Assembly: GCF_001610835.1 (NCBI RefSeq)
Contig: NZ_CP011270.1
Span: 6,652,001-6,716,000 of the forward strand
DNA: 64,000 nt
Direction of reading: 5' to 3'
Origin: Planctomyces sp. SH-PL14
GTDB taxonomy: Bacteria > Planctomycetota > Planctomycetia > Planctomycetales > Planctomycetaceae
Shown here: positions 9,511 through 18,486 of the stretch, piece by piece
Layout of the letters: each line of letters starts with the position of its first letter
How positions within the stretch are numbered: position 1 is the first letter of the stretch
Made by a program: the position numbers and the translations under genes
The notes under the pieces: model-generated
Told to the model about the DNA's origin: nothing
Seen by the model: the letters and a program-made list of their open reading frames with translations, nothing else
Databases searched by the model: none

Positions 9511-10209
9511 ATGGCGGCAGCACTGGAGATTCTTTGCGAGGACGGGCCGGTGATTGCCGTCAACAAGCCGCCGGGGATGGTCTCGCAGGCGGGGCCACCG
9601 GGGATTCCGAGCATCGTCAACGAGGTGAAGGCCTACCTCGCCCGCAAGTACAACAAGCCCGGGGAGGTCTACCTCGGCGTTCCGCATCGTCTGGACCGGC
9701 CGGTCTCCGGTGTGCTGGTCTTCTCGCGGAACTCAAAGTGTGCGGCCCGGCTGGCGGAGCAGTTTGCCGAGCGGCAGGTGAAGAAGGTGTACAGGGCGGT
9801 TGTCGAGCGGCCGCCGGAGCCGGAGAGCGGAGAGTTAGTCGACTGGCTGTATCGGATTCCGAATGAGCCCCGCACGGTCATCGCGACGCCCGACACTCCG
9901 GACGCTCGGGAAGCGCGGCTGAAGTACCGGACGATTGCCCGGGCGAAGGGGAGGGCTCTTGTCGAAGTCGATCTGGGGACGGGGCGGATGCACCAGATCC
10001 GGATTCAGCTTGGGAGCCGGGGCTGGCCGATCGTTGGCGATGCGCAGTACGGGGCGACGACGTCGTTTCCGGGGACGCGGAAGAGCGATGAGTACGACGT
10101 CCCGATCGGGCTGCATGCGTATCAGCTGACGATCCTGCATCCGATTCGGTATGAGCCGCTGACGATCACGGCGCCGTTGCCGAAGACGTGGGATGTGTTC
10201 GGCTTCTAA
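9511..10209 (+). CDS. RluA-family RNA pseudouridine synthase
   Basis: About 232 residues. It contains the family signature PHRLDRPVSGVLVF with the catalytic Asp in HRLDR, the opening motif ILCEDGPVIAVNKPPG, and the late motif GRMHQIRIQLGSRGWPIVGD. It isomerises uridine in rRNA or tRNA; the exact site cannot be assigned. There is no S4 domain, so it is the short RluA/RluC-core type. ATG 9511 is preferred because it gives the usual family N-terminus; an in-frame GTG lies at 9499. Repeat copy 2 starts 33 bases after the stop. Confidence 0.92.
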   Translation: MAAALEILCEDGPVIAVNKPPGMVSQAGPPGIPSIVNEVKAYLARKYNKPGEVYLGVPHRLDRPVSGVLVFSRNSKCAARLAEQFAERQVKKVYRAVVERPPEPESGELVDWLYRIPNEPRTVIATPDTPDAREARLKYRTIARAKGRALVEVDLGTGRMHQIRIQLGSRGWPIVGDAQYGATTSFPGTRKSDEYDVPIGLHAYQLTILHPIRYEPLTITAPLPKTWDVFGF

Positions 10210-10241
10210 CGATGTGCGAAAACCAGAAGCGCGTCCACCAA

Positions 10242-10546
10242 CCGGGTCCAGGGGCTACCCTGGTGGGGAGTGCAGAGGGGCAACGCCCCTTTGCCCGCCG
10301 GAGGCCTGGCCGTCGGGGATGTCTGAAGGAGTAAGTGTCCAGGCGCGGCCAACGTGCCGGATGCCCCCTCACCAACCCGCGGGGAGTGCAGGGCGTGCGG
10401 TGAGTCGTCAACGCCGGTTCCGCAAAGGGAAAGCCCGTCGTTTGCCACGGTTCCTCATGGAAGTGCCTCCGGCGGCAAGGGGGTGAGACCCCCTTGACCC
10501 CATCGGCCGTAGCACATTGGGTTTGAGCTATGGGCGCCGCGCCGGC
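10242..10546 (+). repeat. 330-bp structured intergenic element, copy 2
   Basis: Forward orientation, L end 33 bases after the pseudouridine synthase stop. Both hairpins have short loops (GGGGCAACGCCCC on the L side, a TGAGA loop on the R side). The R end is clipped: the usual last 15 bases (GGACGCGGTTCGAGC) are missing where the next, convergent gene ends. Confidence 0.9.
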
Positions 10547-10560
10547 ATGAACGGGGGCGA

Positions 10561-11676
10561 TCAGCGCGCGGGAGTCAGCCCCAGGCCCATCTTCTTGCAG
10601 TACGCAATGCTCCGCTCAATCTCGCTCTTCTGATACTCCTGATCCGCCAGCTTCCGGTCCGCGCCAGCCGGCGGCGACCACGGATCACGCGGCTTGCCGG
10701 TCTTGGCAATCGCGATCATCCGCGACAGATCCTTCGCCTTCGACTTCGGCCACGCCTTCCAGAACTCCTCCGTCAGATACGGGATCTCCCGGTTGAATCC
10801 GGAGATCGTCTCAATGTTCACCGGAATGCCGGGACAAAGCTCCGCGAACCGCGCGAAGTACGGCTTCCAGTCAATGTTGCCGTCCCCCATCGCCGTCCAC
10901 TGAACCGTCAGCCCCTTCGGGCTCTCCCAGATCGCCGAATCGCGAAGGCTCGTCGTGATGACGTAGGGACCGAGCGTCTCCAGATTCGTCATCGGGTCCT
11001 CAAGCGTCCAGACGGCGTTTCCGCTGTCCATGTTCGCCCCGACATAGTCCTTGCCCGCCTCTTCGATCAGCTGGACCAGCTCCCACGACTGCATATCGCC
11101 GGCATGGTTCTCGACGGCGATCTTCACTCCCGAATCGATCGCCTCGCTCCGGCACGCCTTGCAGACTTTGACCGTGTCTGCGATGCGGGCCTCGATACCG
11201 CCCGGGGTAAGCCGGTCGGAACCATTTCCGAGGATCACGCGGATCACCGGCGAACCGAGATCTTTGGCCGCCCGGATCCCCAGCCGAAGGTGCTCCTCGG
11301 CCGTGCCGCGGTTGTTGCGGAACGTCGTGGAGGTCGGACAGATGCTCCAGGAGCCGAGGTAGATCTTGAGGCCTGCGTCGTCCGCCTGCTTGCGGATCGG
11401 CACGAGGGCCTTCGTCTCCAGGCTCTCGAAGGCGTCGAGGTCCGTGATGAACAGGATGTCGACCTGGAGCTTGGCCGCGTATTCGATCAGCTGCGGAGCC
11501 TTCCACCCCATCGCCCGCACGGCAAAGTTGTCGATCCCCAGCGGAGTCCCGGACTTGGCTGATTCTCCCGCTCCCCAGGCGGCACCGGTCCAGGCGGGGA
11601 CCGCCACAGCCGAAGTCAGGGCGGCCCGCAGAAACGAGCGGCGGGAAAGATCGAACGCGGCGCGGCGGTCAGTCAT
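10561..11676 (-). CDS. Tat-exported TIM-barrel sugar isomerase/epimerase-like protein
   Basis: 371 residues from the ATG at 11676. The N-terminus shows a twin-arginine signal (SRRSFLRA, then a hydrophobic Ala/Val stretch ending in GAAWGAG), predicting export of the folded protein. The mature part fits the xylose-isomerase-like TIM-barrel family (AP endonuclease 2 superfamily): VKIAVENHAGD, YVGANMDSGNAVWTLEDP and PVNIETISGFN carry the acidic/His residues that bind metal in relatives. Planctomycetes contain many exported members of this family; substrate unknown. A longer open frame begins at 11838, but the Tat motif argues for 11676. It converges on repeat copy 2. Confidence 0.85.
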   Translation of the reverse strand: MTDRRAAFDLSRRSFLRAALTSAVAVPAWTGAAWGAGESAKSGTPLGIDNFAVRAMGWKAPQLIEYAAKLQVDILFITDLDAFESLETKALVPIRKQADDAGLKIYLGSWSICPTSTTFRNNRGTAEEHLRLGIRAAKDLGSPVIRVILGNGSDRLTPGGIEARIADTVKVCKACRSEAIDSGVKIAVENHAGDMQSWELVQLIEEAGKDYVGANMDSGNAVWTLEDPMTNLETLGPYVITTSLRDSAIWESPKGLTVQWTAMGDGNIDWKPYFARFAELCPGIPVNIETISGFNREIPYLTEEFWKAWPKSKAKDLSRMIAIAKTGKPRDPWSPPAGADRKLADQEYQKSEIERSIAYCKKMGLGLTPAR

Positions 11677-11873
11677 GGTTCGCAGGGGCAGATGAGTCAA
11701 TCTGGGCAAGCGCCGCGGACCCTCCGAAGAGTGCAAACCCGCGGGGCGCCTGATGATGCCGTCCATCGTGGTAGGCGGCAACGGAACCGGGTAGGATCCC
11801 TCGACAACGGCCCGGCAGTCTCGACGTTCGGGTGACACAGAACGGAATCAACTCTTCTGCAGGGATGACGCGC

Positions 11874-12992
11874 ATGCCGCTGGAAATCTTCTATCCCGGA
11901 CTTCGTGGGGTCATTGCCGGGGAAACGAATATCTCCTCCCTCGACGACGGGCTGACCTACCGCGGCTACTGCATTCACGAGCTGATCCAGGATTCGACGT
12001 TCCTGGAAGTCGCCTACCTCCTCCTCAACGAGGACCTGCCGAACGAAGAGGAACTGGCGGACCTGCGGAGCATCGTCCTCGACGAGAGCGAGCTCCCCGA
12101 GCAGGTCCTGGCCATCCTCGACGGCCTGCCGATGCACGTCGCCCCGATCGACGCTCTCCGCACCGGGATCACGACGCTGGCGCATTTCGACCTCCAGCCC
12201 GCCGACGGTCCGCTCCAGGGGGGAATGACCCAGGCGGTCCGGCTGCTGGCCAAGGCCCCGCTCATCGCCGCGGCGTGGCACCGGGGACGCCGCGGTCTGC
12301 CGCTGCTCGAGCCGCAGGTCCACCTGGGCTACGGCGCGAACATCATGTACCTGTTCACGGGGAACGAGCCCCCAGTCCTGTTCGAGCGGGCCTTCGAGGC
12401 GGCCCTGATCGCCGCCGCCGAGCACGAATTCAATCCGTCGACGTTCGCGGCTCGGCTGGCCGGATCGACCGGCAGCGACGTCTTTGCCGCGGTCTCCGCG
12501 GCGCTCTCCGTCCGGTCGGGGGATCGGGCCGGGGGAGGGGATGATCGCGTTCTGGACTCGCTTGAGGAGGTTGAAACGGCGGACCGGGCAGTCGCCTGGG
12601 CCGAGGCTCACTCGGATCCCGATCTCGCCCTGCCGGGGTTTGGGCATCCGGTCTTCAAGGACTGCGATCCCCGGGCGGCGGCGCTCGAAACCCACTGTGC
12701 GGAACTCGCCGAAGGGTGCGGTCACGCGTCAATGGAAGAGATCGCCGACGCCGTCGAGCGGGCGGTGTGGGAAGTCCGGACGCAGCCGGCGAATCTCGAC
12801 TGGTCGTTCGTCCGCCTGATGCACTACCTCGGAATCCCGCGGGACGCGATTCCGGTCGTGTTCGTCCTGGCCCGGATGGTCGGCTGGTGCGCTCACGCCA
12901 TCGAGCAGGCGGAGACCGGTCACATCATCCGTCCGCGAGCCCGCTATCGCGGCGTGGAAGCCCGGCCGTACGTTTCGCTCGCCAGTCGGTAA
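11874..12992 (+). CDS. Citrate synthase homologue lacking a catalytic His
   Basis: 372 residues, the size of short citrate/methylcitrate synthases. Family landmarks are present: GETNISSLDDGLTYRGY, AEHEFNPSTFAAR, LPGFGHPVFKDCDPRA (H258) and a C-terminal NLDW with D309, matching the second His and the Asp of the catalytic triad. However, the usual GPLHGGANERV segment reads SGDRAGGGDDRV: the oxaloacetate/acetyl-CoA His is A219 and the Asn is Asp. Standard citrate synthesis is therefore unlikely; the protein may be regulatory, have a changed reaction, or be decaying. ATG 11874 has AGGGA eight bases upstream; 11865 and GTG 11832 are alternatives. It is transcribed divergently from the Tat-exported protein. 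Confidence 0.85.
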   Translation: MPLEIFYPGLRGVIAGETNISSLDDGLTYRGYCIHELIQDSTFLEVAYLLLNEDLPNEEELADLRSIVLDESELPEQVLAILDGLPMHVAPIDALRTGITTLAHFDLQPADGPLQGGMTQAVRLLAKAPLIAAAWHRGRRGLPLLEPQVHLGYGANIMYLFTGNEPPVLFERAFEAALIAAAEHEFNPSTFAARLAGSTGSDVFAAVSAALSVRSGDRAGGGDDRVLDSLEEVETADRAVAWAEAHSDPDLALPGFGHPVFKDCDPRAAALETHCAELAEGCGHASMEEIADAVERAVWEVRTQPANLDWSFVRLMHYLGIPRDAIPVVFVLARMVGWCAHAIEQAETGHIIRPRARYRGVEARPYVSLASR

Positions 12993-13131
12993 CACGACAG
13001 GGCAGGGGACAGGCGGCCCGGGGCGGGGAACGGCGTTCGGTGACGCGGCCAGGGGGCGGTCGGGCGGAGTCGCGGCCGGCTTTGGGCAACTTGCGAAAGC
13101 TCTCTGTCCAAACTGGCGGCGGGCCATCATC

Positions 13132-13168
13132 CTTCTCCCTTCAGTCTTAAGACTTCCGCCTTCAGTCT
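13132..13168 (+). repeat. Short intergenic repeat (CTTCAGTCTTAAGACTTCCGC type)
   Basis: A run with CTTCAG, TTAAGACTTCCGCC and TTCAGTC units lies 20 bases before the sensor kinase ATG. Related runs occur before rplM (17213-17253) and rpmE (18487-18526). Confidence 0.6.
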
Positions 13169-13187
13169 CCCCCCGCCTCCGTTCCCC

Positions 13188-14888
13188 ATGTCGTATCGCA
13201 CGATCAAGCGGCTCTTCGGCGAAACAAGCCTGGAACGCAAGACGCGGTTCTTTCTGGGGGGGGCCCTCCTGATCCTGATCTCGGGAAGCTTCTACGTTTA
13301 CGCCCAGCTCAACCTGGGGGTCGTCCGCGATCAGTTCCGTCAGCGGGTGCAGCTCCTCATCGCGCACAACCTGAGCTCGATCCACTGGCAGCACAACGCC
13401 ACGTCCCACGAGGACGCGAACTTCGGCAGCGAATTCGAACTCCTCGCGTCGAGCCGGAACATCCGGGACCTGTCGCAGGAGCTCAAGCCGGAGACGCTGC
13501 GGGAGGACCGCTGGAAGTTCCTGTCCGCCGATCCCAAGGCCCCCACGGAGAAACGCCCCGCCGACGACGCGGAATCGTCCGCCGTGCTGGAGATCGAGCA
13601 GGAGCTCAAGAAGATGAAGGACCAGCTCGCCGATCCGGCGGTGGCGCTCCCTTACATCATTTCTCCCAGCCCCAAGACCGGTGAGGACTTCTACTTCCAG
13701 CCGATCCTGGCCCGTCCCTACTGCGTCACCTGCCACCAGCGGAGTGATCCGGAGCTCAAACCGAACGGCCTTCTGGGCGTGGGCAAGGTGACGTTTCAGC
13801 TCAAGGAGACCGAAGGGGACATTGCCCGCAACAACGCCATTCTGATCACGCTGGCGATCGTGACGAGCTTCCTGGCGATGATCGCCACGTACTCGATCGT
13901 GCGGTACGTCGTGGTGCGGCCGGTGCAGCACCTCAAAGAAGTCTCGGACTCGATTGCTCACGGCGACCTTGAGCAGCGGGCCGACATCCGGACGGGGGAC
14001 GAATTCGAGGAACTGAGCCACGCCTTCAACCGCATGCTCCGCCACCTTGTGACTACGCAGGACGAACTCAAGGAGGTGAACGCCAGCCTCGATCACAAGG
14101 TCGACGAACTGGCCCAGGCCAACCTCAGCCTGCATGAGATGAACAAGCTTCGGAGCGAGTTCCTGGCAACGATGACGCATGAGCTCCGGACCCCACTGAA
14201 CAGCATTCTGGGGTTTAGCGACGTTCTGGCATCGGCGGACAACCTCGATACGCGGCAGCAGAAGTATGTCGGGAATATCCAGGTGTCCGGCCGGGCCCTG
14301 ATGACGCTGATCAATGACATCCTCGACCTCGCCAAGATGGAGGCGGGGAAGATGCAGCTGCACGTCATCGAGTTCGTGGTCGCCGACCTCGTGGAGCGGC
14401 TGGCCGGCTCGATGCTTCCGCTGGCCGAGAAGAAGAACATCAGCCTTGATTCCGAGGTCGATCCGGCGATTCCGGTGGTTCGGCAGGATGCGGGGAAGAT
14501 CCAGCAGATTCTGTACAACCTTCTCTCCAACGCGGTGAAGTTCACTCCCGAGGGAGGCCGGATCCGGATTACGGCGAAGCGTTACGATGAGAAGTTCTTT
14601 GATCTGATCGTGACGGATACGGGGATCGGGATTCCGCTGGATGATCAGTCGGTGATTTTTGACAAGTTCCGGCAGGGGCGTTCCATTCCGGGGCAGAGCA
14701 ATCCGCTGACTCGTGAGTACGAAGGGACGGGGCTGGGTCTGTCGATCGTCAACGAGCTTTGCCGGCTGTTGGGTGGCGACATTTTGTTGGAGAGTGAGTT
14801 CGGGAAGGGGAGTACGTTTACCGCGCGGCTGCCGATTGACATTGAGGCGGCCCGGACGGAGGCGGAAGGCGGAATGGAGCGGCTTTGA
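13188..14888 (+). CDS. Sensor histidine kinase with CxxCH-containing periplasmic domain
   Basis: 566 residues. Transmembrane helix 20-39, periplasmic domain 40-215 ending in CVTCHQR (C179, C182, H183), second helix about 217-245, HAMP (about 240-295), a short coiled coil, HisKA with H331 in THELRTP, and HATPase with YNLLSNAVKF, DTGIGIP and GTGLGL. The CxxCH and flanking GLLGVGKVTF resemble the DUF3365/Tll0287-like haem-binding sensor domain, so a redox or gas-sensing role with a c-type haem is likely (inference). No receiver domain is fused and no response regulator is adjacent, so it is an orphan kinase. Repeat copy 3 begins six bases after the stop. Confidence 0.9.
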   Translation: MSYRTIKRLFGETSLERKTRFFLGGALLILISGSFYVYAQLNLGVVRDQFRQRVQLLIAHNLSSIHWQHNATSHEDANFGSEFELLASSRNIRDLSQELKPETLREDRWKFLSADPKAPTEKRPADDAESSAVLEIEQELKKMKDQLADPAVALPYIISPSPKTGEDFYFQPILARPYCVTCHQRSDPELKPNGLLGVGKVTFQLKETEGDIARNNAILITLAIVTSFLAMIATYSIVRYVVVRPVQHLKEVSDSIAHGDLEQRADIRTGDEFEELSHAFNRMLRHLVTTQDELKEVNASLDHKVDELAQANLSLHEMNKLRSEFLATMTHELRTPLNSILGFSDVLASADNLDTRQQKYVGNIQVSGRALMTLINDILDLAKMEAGKMQLHVIEFVVADLVERLAGSMLPLAEKKNISLDSEVDPAIPVVRQDAGKIQQILYNLLSNAVKFTPEGGRIRITAKRYDEKFFDLIVTDTGIGIPLDDQSVIFDKFRQGRSIPGQSNPLTREYEGTGLGLSIVNELCRLLGGDILLESEFGKGSTFTARLPIDIEAARTEAEGGMERL

Positions 14889-14893
14889 TCACA

Positions 14894-15230
14894 CCGGGGT
14901 CCAGGGGGAACCCCTGGTGGGGGATGCAAGGGGGCAACGCCCCTTTGCCCGCCGGAGGCCTGGCCGTCGAGAGATGTCTGAAGGAGTGAGTATCCAAGCG
15001 CGGACAACGTGCCGGATGCCCCCCTCACCAACCCGCGGGGATTGCAAAGCCAGCGGTGTGGCTTGAGGGAGTCCTCATAGCTGGTGCCACAAAGCGGGGT
15101 CCGTTGCTTACCACGGTTCCTCATGAAAGTGCCTCCGGCGGCAAGGGGTTGAGACCCCCTTGACCCCAGGCGGCCGTGGCACATTGGGTTTGAGCAATGG
15201 AAGTCGTGCCGGCAAGGACGCGGTTCGAGC
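14894..15230 (+). repeat. 330-bp structured intergenic element, copy 3
   Basis: Complete forward copy with L end five bases beyond the kinase stop and an intact R end (GGACGCGGTTCGAGC). Short loops in both hairpins (CAACG on the L side, TTGAGA on the R side). It sits between two genes transcribed in the same direction. Confidence 0.95.
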
Positions 15231-15329
15231 CAGCGGGACAACTGCGGTTTTCCATCCGTTCCATGAGATGGCAGCTTCACCTCGCCCCCCGTAATATGCG
15301 GGGCTCCCGTTTTGCAAAGGAGTGGCTTG

Positions 15330-16721
15330 GTGGTGACGAGTTCGACCGCATTGGAAGACGAAATCGAACAGCGGACCCGGGAGATCGGCCGCGATATCTG
15401 GAACCGCCTCGAACGGCGACGTCCCACCGTGTTCGAATCCCGCTGGTGGCTCGATCACGTCCTCGAATGGGCCATGGCCGATCAGGCGGTCAAAGTCCAG
15501 ATGTTCCGCTTCGTCGACGCGCTCCCCATGCTTCGCTCGAGCGAGTCCGTCACCCAGCACCTCCAGGAATACTTCGAAGACGTCCGGCTGAAGCTGCCCC
15601 TCGCCGCCCGCCTGGGGCTCGACATCGCCGAGCATGACTCGCTCCTCGGCAAGGCCCTCGCCTTCAGCGCCCGGACCAACGCCCGGAAAATGGCGGAACG
15701 GTTCATCGCCGGCTCCCGCGTCGACGAAATCTTCCAGGCGGTCACCAAACTGCGGAAAAAAGGACTCGCCTTCACCCTCGACCTCCTCGGCGAGGCGGTC
15801 ATCAGCGAACCCGAGGCCGAAGCCTACCAGCGGGCCTACCTCGATCTGATCACCGGACTCGCGCCGCAGGTCGCCAAGTGGCCGGAGCACCCGGTCATCG
15901 ACCGCGACCTCCGGACCTGGGCGCCGCGGTGTAACGTCTCGCTCAAGCTGAGTGCCCTCGACAGCCAGTTCAAGCCGCTCGACGCCCGCGGGACCTCGGA
16001 ACGGGTCAAGGCCCGGCTGCGGCCGATCCTCCGGGCGGCCCTCGAGCACGACGCCCATGTCCACATTGACATGGAGCACTACCACTACAAGAACCTGACG
16101 CTGCGGATCTTCAAGGAGGTCCTGCTGGAAGAGGAATTCCAGCGAATGGACCACGTCGGCATCGTGATTCAGGCCTACCTGCGCGACTCGGGCGAGGATC
16201 TTCGTTCGCTGCGGCAGTGGGCGGAAGAGCGGGGGACCCCGGTGTGGGTCCGGCTGGTCAAGGGGGCCTACTGGGACTACGAGACGGTCGCGGCCCAGTA
16301 CCGCGGCTGGCCGACGCCCGTCTACCTGGAGAAATGGCAGACCGACGCCAACTTCGAGCAGCAGACCCGCTACCTGTTCCAGAATCACGAATGGCTGCGT
16401 CCGGCGATCGCCAGCCACAACCTGCGAAGCCTCGCCTACGCGATGGCCGCCGCCGACGTCGAAGAGCTGCCGGAAGAGGCCTGGGAAATCCAGATGCTGT
16501 ACGGCATGGCGGAAGATCAGGCCCTGCTGTTCGCCGAAGAAGGCCAGCGGGTCCGCGTCTACACGCCGTTCGGCGAAATGCTGCCAGGGATGGCCTACCT
16601 CGTGCGGCGGCTCCTGGAAAACACGTCCAACGACTCGTTCCTGCGTCACGCTTACGACCGGGATGTGAAGATCGACGACCTGTTGAGAAGCCCGTCGCCG
16701 CCGCGGTCGACTCTCCCTTGA
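15330..16721 (+). CDS. Proline dehydrogenase (FAD-dependent)
   Basis: About 463 residues, first step of proline breakdown to pyrroline-5-carboxylate. The TIM-barrel PRODH core is clear: NVSLKLSALDSQF, DAHVHIDMEHYHYK, FQRMDHVGIVIQAYLRD, VRLVKGAYWDYE, IASHNLRSLAYA, EIQMLYGMAED and the C-terminal RVYTPFGEMLPGMAYLVRRLLEN with the substrate Arg pair. This is the PutA-like PRODH half without a fused dehydrogenase; a separate P5C dehydrogenase lies 18 kb away at 33263-35041. GTG 15330 was chosen because AAAGGAG ends seven bases before it. The thioesterase gene starts 12 bases after its stop. Confidence 0.93.
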   Translation: MVTSSTALEDEIEQRTREIGRDIWNRLERRRPTVFESRWWLDHVLEWAMADQAVKVQMFRFVDALPMLRSSESVTQHLQEYFEDVRLKLPLAARLGLDIAEHDSLLGKALAFSARTNARKMAERFIAGSRVDEIFQAVTKLRKKGLAFTLDLLGEAVISEPEAEAYQRAYLDLITGLAPQVAKWPEHPVIDRDLRTWAPRCNVSLKLSALDSQFKPLDARGTSERVKARLRPILRAALEHDAHVHIDMEHYHYKNLTLRIFKEVLLEEEFQRMDHVGIVIQAYLRDSGEDLRSLRQWAEERGTPVWVRLVKGAYWDYETVAAQYRGWPTPVYLEKWQTDANFEQQTRYLFQNHEWLRPAIASHNLRSLAYAMAAADVEELPEEAWEIQMLYGMAEDQALLFAEEGQRVRVYTPFGEMLPGMAYLVRRLLENTSNDSFLRHAYDRDVKIDDLLRSPSPPRSTLP

Positions 16722-16733
16722 GACCGGACTCCG

Positions 16734-17150
16734 ATGACCCGCCTTACCGAACACTCGATGGAGATCCGCGTCCGCTACAGCGAGACGGACGCGATGGCCT
16801 TCCTGCACCACGCGACGTTCTTCGTCTATTTCGAAATGGGGCGGACGGAGCTGTTTCGCGCGGCGGGCGGGAGCTACCGCCGGATGGAAGAGCGGGGGTT
16901 GTTTTTCGTCGTGACCCACATCGAGTGCGACTACAAGACCCCGGGGCGTTACGACGATCTCCTGACGCTGACGACCCGGATCTCGCGGATGTCGTTCGCC
17001 AAGCTGGAGCACACCTACGAGGTCACCCGCCAGGGGACGCTGGTCGCCAAGGGGAAGAGCGTCCTGGCGTGCCTCGACAGAAAAGGTGAAGTCCAAAGAC
17101 TTTCGGAAGAATTGCTCTACGAGACGCCGTCGGCCGAAGGCGACGCGTGA
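16734..17150 (+). CDS. Hotdog-fold acyl-CoA thioesterase (YbgC/4HBT type)
   Basis: 138 residues. The family signature is IRVRYSETDAMAFLHHATFFVYFEMGR, containing the catalytic Asp of ETDA and the following helix, then CDYKTPGRYDDLLTL and KGKSVLACLD strands. Members hydrolyse short or aromatic acyl-CoA thioesters in the cytosol; YbgC proteins are often linked with the Tol-Pal envelope system, but here the neighbour is proline dehydrogenase (12-bp gap), so the physiological substrate is open. The family usually has GVV-H-A-NY after TDAMG; here it is AFLHHATFF, so the His is kept. Confidence 0.87.
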   Translation: MTRLTEHSMEIRVRYSETDAMAFLHHATFFVYFEMGRTELFRAAGGSYRRMEERGLFFVVTHIECDYKTPGRYDDLLTLTTRISRMSFAKLEHTYEVTRQGTLVAKGKSVLACLDRKGEVQRLSEELLYETPSAEGDA

Positions 17151-17212
17151 TCCGGCTCTGCCAAACGAGACAGACGTCCGCCGTCGCCTTCCCGTCGTCG
17201 CGACGCAATTCG

Positions 17213-17253
17213 CCTTTTCTTCCTTCGGCCTTAAGCCTTCCGCCTTCAGCCTC
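17213..17253 (+). repeat. Short intergenic repeat (CCTTAAGCCTTCCGCCTTCAG type)
   Basis: Second occurrence of the CTTCGGCCTTAAG / CTTCCGCCTTCAGC run, in the spacer between the thioesterase and rplM. Confidence 0.6.
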
Positions 17254-17366
17254 TTTTGTCCCCGCTCCAGTTGAACGCACGGGCCGCTTCCGATACACTG
17301 CGCGTTTCCGCATTTGGCCGGGGATCCGTATCCCATTTGGTGGTTGAGAGTTAGAGGATCTGAGCA

Positions 17367-17843
17367 GTGTCCAAGACGTTCATGGCGAAGAAGGAATTGA
17401 CGCAACCCAACTGGTACGTTGTGGATGCGGACAATCAGATCGTGGGCCGTCTGGCGACGAAAATTGCGACGATCCTCATGGGCAAGCACAAGCCGGAGTA
17501 CACGCCGCACGTGCTGTCCGGTGACTGCATCGTGGTGATCAACGCCGAGAAGATCCGCTTCAGCGGTAAGAAGCTCTCCCGCGAAGAAAGCCCGTATTTC
17601 ACCACCAAGATGGCCGCCAAGGGCTATTCCCGTTACACGGGTTACCCGGGTGGTCACCGCACCGACACTGCCGCCGAGCTGCTCACCAAGAAGCCGGCGT
17701 TCATCCTCCGGGAAGCGGTTCGCCGGATGCTGCCGAAGAACAAGCTCGCGTACAAGATGCTCAAGAACCTGCGGCTCTTCGTGGGGACGAACCATCCTCA
17801 CCAGGCTCAGCAGCCGCAGGAACTGCCCGCTTATCTCAAGTAG
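17367..17843 (+). CDS. rplM: 50S ribosomal protein L13
   Basis: 158 residues. The L13 hallmarks are WYVVDADNQIVGRLATKIA, MGKHKPEYTPH, GDCIVVINAEKI, the YSRYTGYPGG loop and REAVRRMLPKNKLAYKML. The GTG at 17367 gives MSKTFMAKK, matching the usual short basic start before the W; an internal ATG at 17382 would remove it. The C-terminus has a slightly longer Gln/His tail than usual. It heads a classical L13-S9 pair; the gap to rpsI is 86 bp. Confidence 0.98.
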   Translation: MSKTFMAKKELTQPNWYVVDADNQIVGRLATKIATILMGKHKPEYTPHVLSGDCIVVINAEKIRFSGKKLSREESPYFTTKMAAKGYSRYTGYPGGHRTDTAAELLTKKPAFILREAVRRMLPKNKLAYKMLKNLRLFVGTNHPHQAQQPQELPAYLK

Positions 17844-17929
17844 TCTGTCGGCTCGTCGTCCCGTTGTTGCCCGCCGGCTGTCTGCCTGTTTCCCGTCTTT
17901 GACTCTGCCTGTTTGCCAGGATTTGTTTG

Positions 17930-18451
17930 ATGTCGACTGACACTCTGCCCGCCACCGAGGCTGTAAGCGATCTGACCCTGGGAACCGGCGCCGTCGAAGG
18001 TGCCGAAGCCGAAGTGGCGCCGGTCGAGCGTCCCGCTCCGGTCATTCGGGGTAAGATTGACCGCTTTGGTGCGGCTCTCGGGACCGGCCGTCGGAAGACC
18101 GCCGTTGCTCGCGTCCGCATCACGGACGGCTCGGGCAAGATCACCGTCAACGGCCGCGAGTTCAAGGAATTCGTGACCCTCGTCCGCGACCAGCACGACG
18201 TTCTCGCTCCGCTGCGGGCGACGAACATGGCGGAAGCGGTTGACATCGCCATCCAGGTCAACGGCGGCGGCCCGACCGGTCAGACCGGGGCAATGGTCCT
18301 CGGGATTGCCCGTGCCCTTGAAGCCAAGAACCCGCAGCTGCACGCGACCCTCGCCGAAGGCAAGTTCCTGAGCCGCGACGGTCGTGCGGTTGAACGTAAG
18401 AAGTATGGCCATAAGAAGGCCCGCCGCAGCTTCCAGTTCTCGAAGCGTTAA
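17930..18451 (+). CDS. rpsI: 30S ribosomal protein S9 with N-terminal extension
   Basis: 173 residues. The S9 core begins at about residue 50 with ALGTGRRKTAVARVRI and continues through NGGGPTGQTGAMVLGIARAL to the invariant basic tail KKARRSFQFSKR that reaches the ribosomal P site. About 45 residues precede the core, Glu/Ala/Pro-rich and probably disordered, which is longer than in most bacteria. ATG 17930 is used; the codon before it is TTG. Co-transcribed with rplM. Confidence 0.97.
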   Translation: MSTDTLPATEAVSDLTLGTGAVEGAEAEVAPVERPAPVIRGKIDRFGAALGTGRRKTAVARVRITDGSGKITVNGREFKEFVTLVRDQHDVLAPLRATNMAEAVDIAIQVNGGGPTGQTGAMVLGIARALEAKNPQLHATLAEGKFLSRDGRAVERKKYGHKKARRSFQFSKR

Positions 18452-18486
18452 TCGGTTGGTGTTCCGGTCCGGTCCAGTCCACTGCG

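Noticed and set aside
15215-15230. GGTTCGAGC at the element's R end as a tRNA T-arm
   Set aside because: No acceptor stem, anticodon arm or CCA-side pairing around it; it is simply the repeat border.
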